Shown piece by piece: positions 62,482 through 64,000 of a stretch of DNA of 64,000 nt. The stretch's first letter is position 1. Each line of letters opens with the position of its first letter. This stretch comes from Rubrobacter calidifluminis (lineage in GTDB: Bacteria; Actinomycetota; Rubrobacteria; Rubrobacterales; Rubrobacteraceae), in contig NZ_JAQKGV010000008.1 of the NCBI RefSeq assembly GCF_028617075.1, positions 83,914-147,913 on the forward strand, written 5' to 3'. Below the pieces are notes generated by a model, which worked only from the letters and a program-made list of their open reading frames with translations, made no database searches and was not told the DNA's origin. The position numbers and the translations under genes are program-made.

Positions 62482-62565
62482 CTGCACGAGCTCTCGATAG
62501 CCGACGCCATCGTCCAGGTCGCCGGGCGGCGGGTGACGAAGGTGCACGTCAGGGGCGGGGAATAG
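62482..62565 (+). pseudogene. hypA: hypA relic (hydrogenase nickel-insertion protein), collapsed
   Basis: A 27-codon frame reads L-HELSIADAIVQ-VAGRRVTKVHVRGGE and then a stop. HypA begins MHELSIA, with the GRRV-V-V-GE element some 10 residues later, so the N-terminal motifs are present with a short internal deletion. The Met is replaced by Leu (CTG). GAGAGGAG still lies before it. The zinc-finger half of HypA is missing; only scraps such as a CPD codon run follow. HypA supplies nickel to [NiFe] hydrogenases and urease. No other hyp or hydrogenase gene is in the window. Confidence 0.55.
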
Positions 62566-62605
62566 AAGATGTGCCCGGACTCATGGTCGTGATGGAGGTG
62601 ACCGG

Positions 62606-62650
62606 ATGATCGACATGCTCGTCGGCGACCAGCTGCCGGGGATCTGCTGA
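62606..62650 (+). CDS. 14-residue leader peptide overlapping the cupin start
   Basis: The mini-gene reads MIDMLVGDQLPGIC and ends with TGA, whose A is the first base of the cupin ATG (TGATG). GGAGGTG lies five bases before its own ATG, while the cupin ATG has no ribosome site of its own. Translation of the cupin gene is therefore likely to depend on this peptide. It could also be debris from the decayed hypA region. No known attenuator peptide was recognised. Confidence 0.4.
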   Translation: MIDMLVGDQLPGIC

Positions 62651-63117
62651 TGCCCCGTCACTCTTTGCCGGCTGGTGGTAGCGCCCCGGGTGGACCGTAC
62701 CGGGTGCTCGGCGGGATGTCCGTGGCCGTCAAGGTCCCCGCCGCCAGGACCGAAGGGCAGGTGCTGATCGTCGAGAACACCAACCCGCGGACGGGAGGCC
62801 CACCGCGGCACCTGCACCACGCTCAGGAGGAGTGGTTCTACGCCGTCGAGGGAAGCTACGTGATCGAGGTCGGGGACGAGCGCTACGAGCTCGGGCCGGG
62901 GGACTCCCTCCTCGCGCCGCGGAAGGTGCCTCACGTCTGGGCCCACGTCGGAGAGGGAACGGGGCGGCTGCTCATCGCGTTCCGTCCCGCGGGGAGCATG
63001 GAGGCGTTCTTCGCGGGGCTGGCGCGCCTGGATGGCGGTTCGCCTCACGAGGAAGTGCAGGGACTGTTCCGCGAGTACGGCATGGAGGTGACCGGCCCGC
63101 CGCTGCTGGTCGAGTGA
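62650..63117 (+). CDS. Cupin-domain protein
   Basis: A 155-residue single cupin. The metal-site motif 1 is PPRHLHHAQEEWFYAVEGSY (two His, one Glu) and motif 2 is ELGPGDSLLAPRKVPHVWAHVG (third His). This is the layout of quercetinase-like and auxin-binding-type cupins with an Fe, Mn or Ni site. Substrate unknown. The C-terminal 40 residues add helices (MEAFFAGLARLDGG onward). It is probably transcribed from the promoter at 62411 together with the hypA relic. Confidence 0.82.
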   Translation: MPRHSLPAGGSAPGGPYRVLGGMSVAVKVPAARTEGQVLIVENTNPRTGGPPRHLHHAQEEWFYAVEGSYVIEVGDERYELGPGDSLLAPRKVPHVWAHVGEGTGRLLIAFRPAGSMEAFFAGLARLDGGSPHEEVQGLFREYGMEVTGPPLLVE

Positions 63118-63371
63118 TCCACGAAGGTGTCCCGTGGAGCCGTGGCGGAAGGCATGGTGCCATCACGCGCGTTGGTCCCTGCTTCATGACGGCTTTCAGC
63201 GGGTTGTCCACACCCACGCATCGCTTCATGAACGTCTTTTTGCTCCGCATTCCCCGCCCGCCTGCAATCCCCTGCACGGGCAGCCCAACGCGGTTCCGCA
63301 TGACTGCGGGGAAGGGATTTTTACTGTATATACGTAATAACAGGTGCACGGCGTAAGGAGAGCCGTTCGAC
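63118..63371. other. Intergenic region before the DUF5946 gene
   Basis: No gene was accepted. Near the 3' end, GGATTTTTACTGTATATACGT is AT-rich with the palindrome GTATATAC at about 63325-63332, the likely promoter of the next gene. AAGGAG at 63354-63359 serves as its ribosome site. The remainder shows no repeat or RNA fold that I could assign. Confidence 0.4.
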
Positions 63372-63872
63372 TTGGATCGTACAACGGTAAGATGCCCGGG
63401 ATGCGGGCTTGAACTACCAAAGCAGAATCTGCCGGTTACCAGCCGTTACTATGCCTCTGAAGAGTGCTGGCAGTTGTACCTGGAACTGACGGCCTATCAC
63501 CTATCGAGGTCTGATCCGGAGTTCATTCACCAGGTGGACGTCGATGCATATGGTGCACAACATGCGGGGGACGCAACACGTCCCGTTACGGTAGCATTCG
63601 CGCTGATCGGCCTTTACTTGGCGGTCGAGCGTGGTTACACGGGAAGACGGGTACAGCTTGCGCACATGGCTCTGGCGAAGCAGCGAATCGACTGGCCGCG
63701 GCTGCACCGGCCGGAGAGGCGAGCATCGTTGACCGTGCAGGACGTGTTGAAAGCCAGGCCAGGGAAGGAGAGGGATCAGACGTTGATGGAATGGGCCGCG
63801 TCCGTCTGGCGCGTCTGGGAGGAGGAGCACGAGTGGGTGAGGAGAGTATCACGAGAGTTTTTACACGTATAA
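63372..63872 (+). CDS. DUF5946 family protein
   Basis: A 166-residue protein with an N-terminal zinc-ribbon half (VRCPGCGLELP), YASEECWQLYLELTAYHLS, and VDVDAYGAQHAGDATRPVTVAFALIGLYLAVERG, which matches proteins grouped as DUF5946. Function unknown. The TTG start has AAGGAG upstream at a long spacing. Base composition is clearly less GC-rich than in the main genes and an insertion sequence starts 85 bases downstream, so it may be part of mobile or recently gained DNA. Confidence 0.65.
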   Translation: MDRTTVRCPGCGLELPKQNLPVTSRYYASEECWQLYLELTAYHLSRSDPEFIHQVDVDAYGAQHAGDATRPVTVAFALIGLYLAVERGYTGRRVQLAHMALAKQRIDWPRLHRPERRASLTVQDVLKARPGKERDQTLMEWAASVWRVWEEEHEWVRRVSREFLHV

Positions 63873-63910
63873 GCGGATACTGTTGGTTTATTCATCAGCG
63901 ACGCTGCATA

Positions 63911-63946
63911 CTCCAGGAAGCAGCCCCGAGAGCCACCTTCCTGGAG
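63911..63946 (+). promoter_or_regulatory. Hairpin masking the transposase ribosome site
   Basis: CTCCAGGAAG (63911-63920) pairs perfectly with CTTCCTGGAG (63937-63946) around a 16-base loop. The 3' arm contains most of the GGAGGG that would serve the ATG at 63958. A transcript reading in from outside the element would hide the site, as known for several insertion sequences. Confidence 0.6.
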
Positions 63947-63957
63947 GGCAGAGAGTT

Positions 63958-64000
63958 ATGTCTATGCACCCCAAACCGATCGGTCCCGTCCCAGAAGATA
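63958..64000 (+). mobile_element. Start of an IS1182-like transposase gene, cut by window end
   Basis: Only 14 codons are visible: MSMHPKPIGPVPED. This opening, with HPKPI-PVPE, is familiar from IS1182-family transposases, which continue with TARVARAAFPKG-type sequence beyond the window. GGAGGGCAGAG precedes the ATG. The left end of the element should lie somewhere in 63873-63957, but no terminal inverted repeat can be confirmed without the other end. Confidence 0.55.

Noticed and set aside
63873..63957. Left terminal inverted repeat of the insertion sequence
   Set aside because: Cannot be named without the right end, which is outside the window.

Overview
The window is 64 kb of high-GC actinobacterial DNA, most like Rubrobacter or a close relative. 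This is inferred from gene content and style, not from a marker gene. The clues are GTG/TTG starts nearly as common as ATG, frequent ATA isoleucine and AGG arginine codons despite the high GC, class I aldolase, an unfused 2-oxoglutarate dehydrogenase E1, and a very complete trehalose/alpha-glucan gene set. No rRNA, tRNA or CRISPR array was seen.

Layout. 1-4 kb: end of a Na+/Ca2+ exchanger-like gene, a TerC/YjbE membrane protein, an S-adenosylhomocysteine hydrolase homologue lacking key histidines, and thioredoxin reductase. 4-5.3 kb (minus): an unknown gene plus moaD and moaE. 5.4-8.9 kb: tight operon of a haem-oxygenase-like diiron protein, a shortened mutM, lpd and a papain-like protein. 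9-12.1 kb: a foreign-looking SDR/TetR/ketosteroid-dehydrogenase cassette with two copies of one palindromic operator. 12.3-14 kb: lipA and lipB. 14-18 kb: VIT/CCC1 transporter, GlsB-type protein, and a large acyl-CoA synthetase/GNAT fusion. 18-27 kb: class I aldolase, a YyaL-like protein, a Cys/Met-metabolism PLP enzyme and two large polytopic membrane proteins. 27-31.4 kb: 2-oxoglutarate dehydrogenase E1 and E2. 31.4-39.5 kb: OsmC, MeaB, a cobalamin-receptor-like protein, acyl-CoA ligase, CoA-transferase, DUF421 protein, phytoene-desaturase-like oxidoreductase and thiolase. 39.5-42.1 kb: a Tat-exported GHL10 glycosyl hydrolase and a cation diffusion facilitator. 42.1-47.5 kb (minus): three secreted proteins, two of them phosphoesterases. 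48.2-62.4 kb: a 14-kb operon glgE, treS-maltokinase fusion, glgB, glgX, treZ, treY. 62.4-64 kb: a hypA relic under an intact promoter, a cupin gene with a leader peptide, a DUF5946 gene, and the start of an IS1182-like transposase.

How the genes fit together. Lpd (E3), LipA/LipB and the E1/E2 pair all serve lipoate-dependent 2-oxoacid oxidation, although they lie in three separate units. The carbohydrate operon joins the GlgE route (trehalose to maltose to maltose-1-phosphate to alpha-glucan to branched glucan) to debranching and to TreY/TreZ, which turns alpha-glucan back into trehalose. The two sugar pools could therefore be exchanged in either direction. Acyl-CoA ligase, CoA-transferase, thiolase and MeaB point to fatty or branched-chain acid use. 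No single undescribed system dominates. The best leads are the histidine-less AhcY homologue, the zinc-finger-deleted MutM next to a diiron protein, the operator pair of the ketosteroid cassette, and several hairpins that cover ribosome binding sites.
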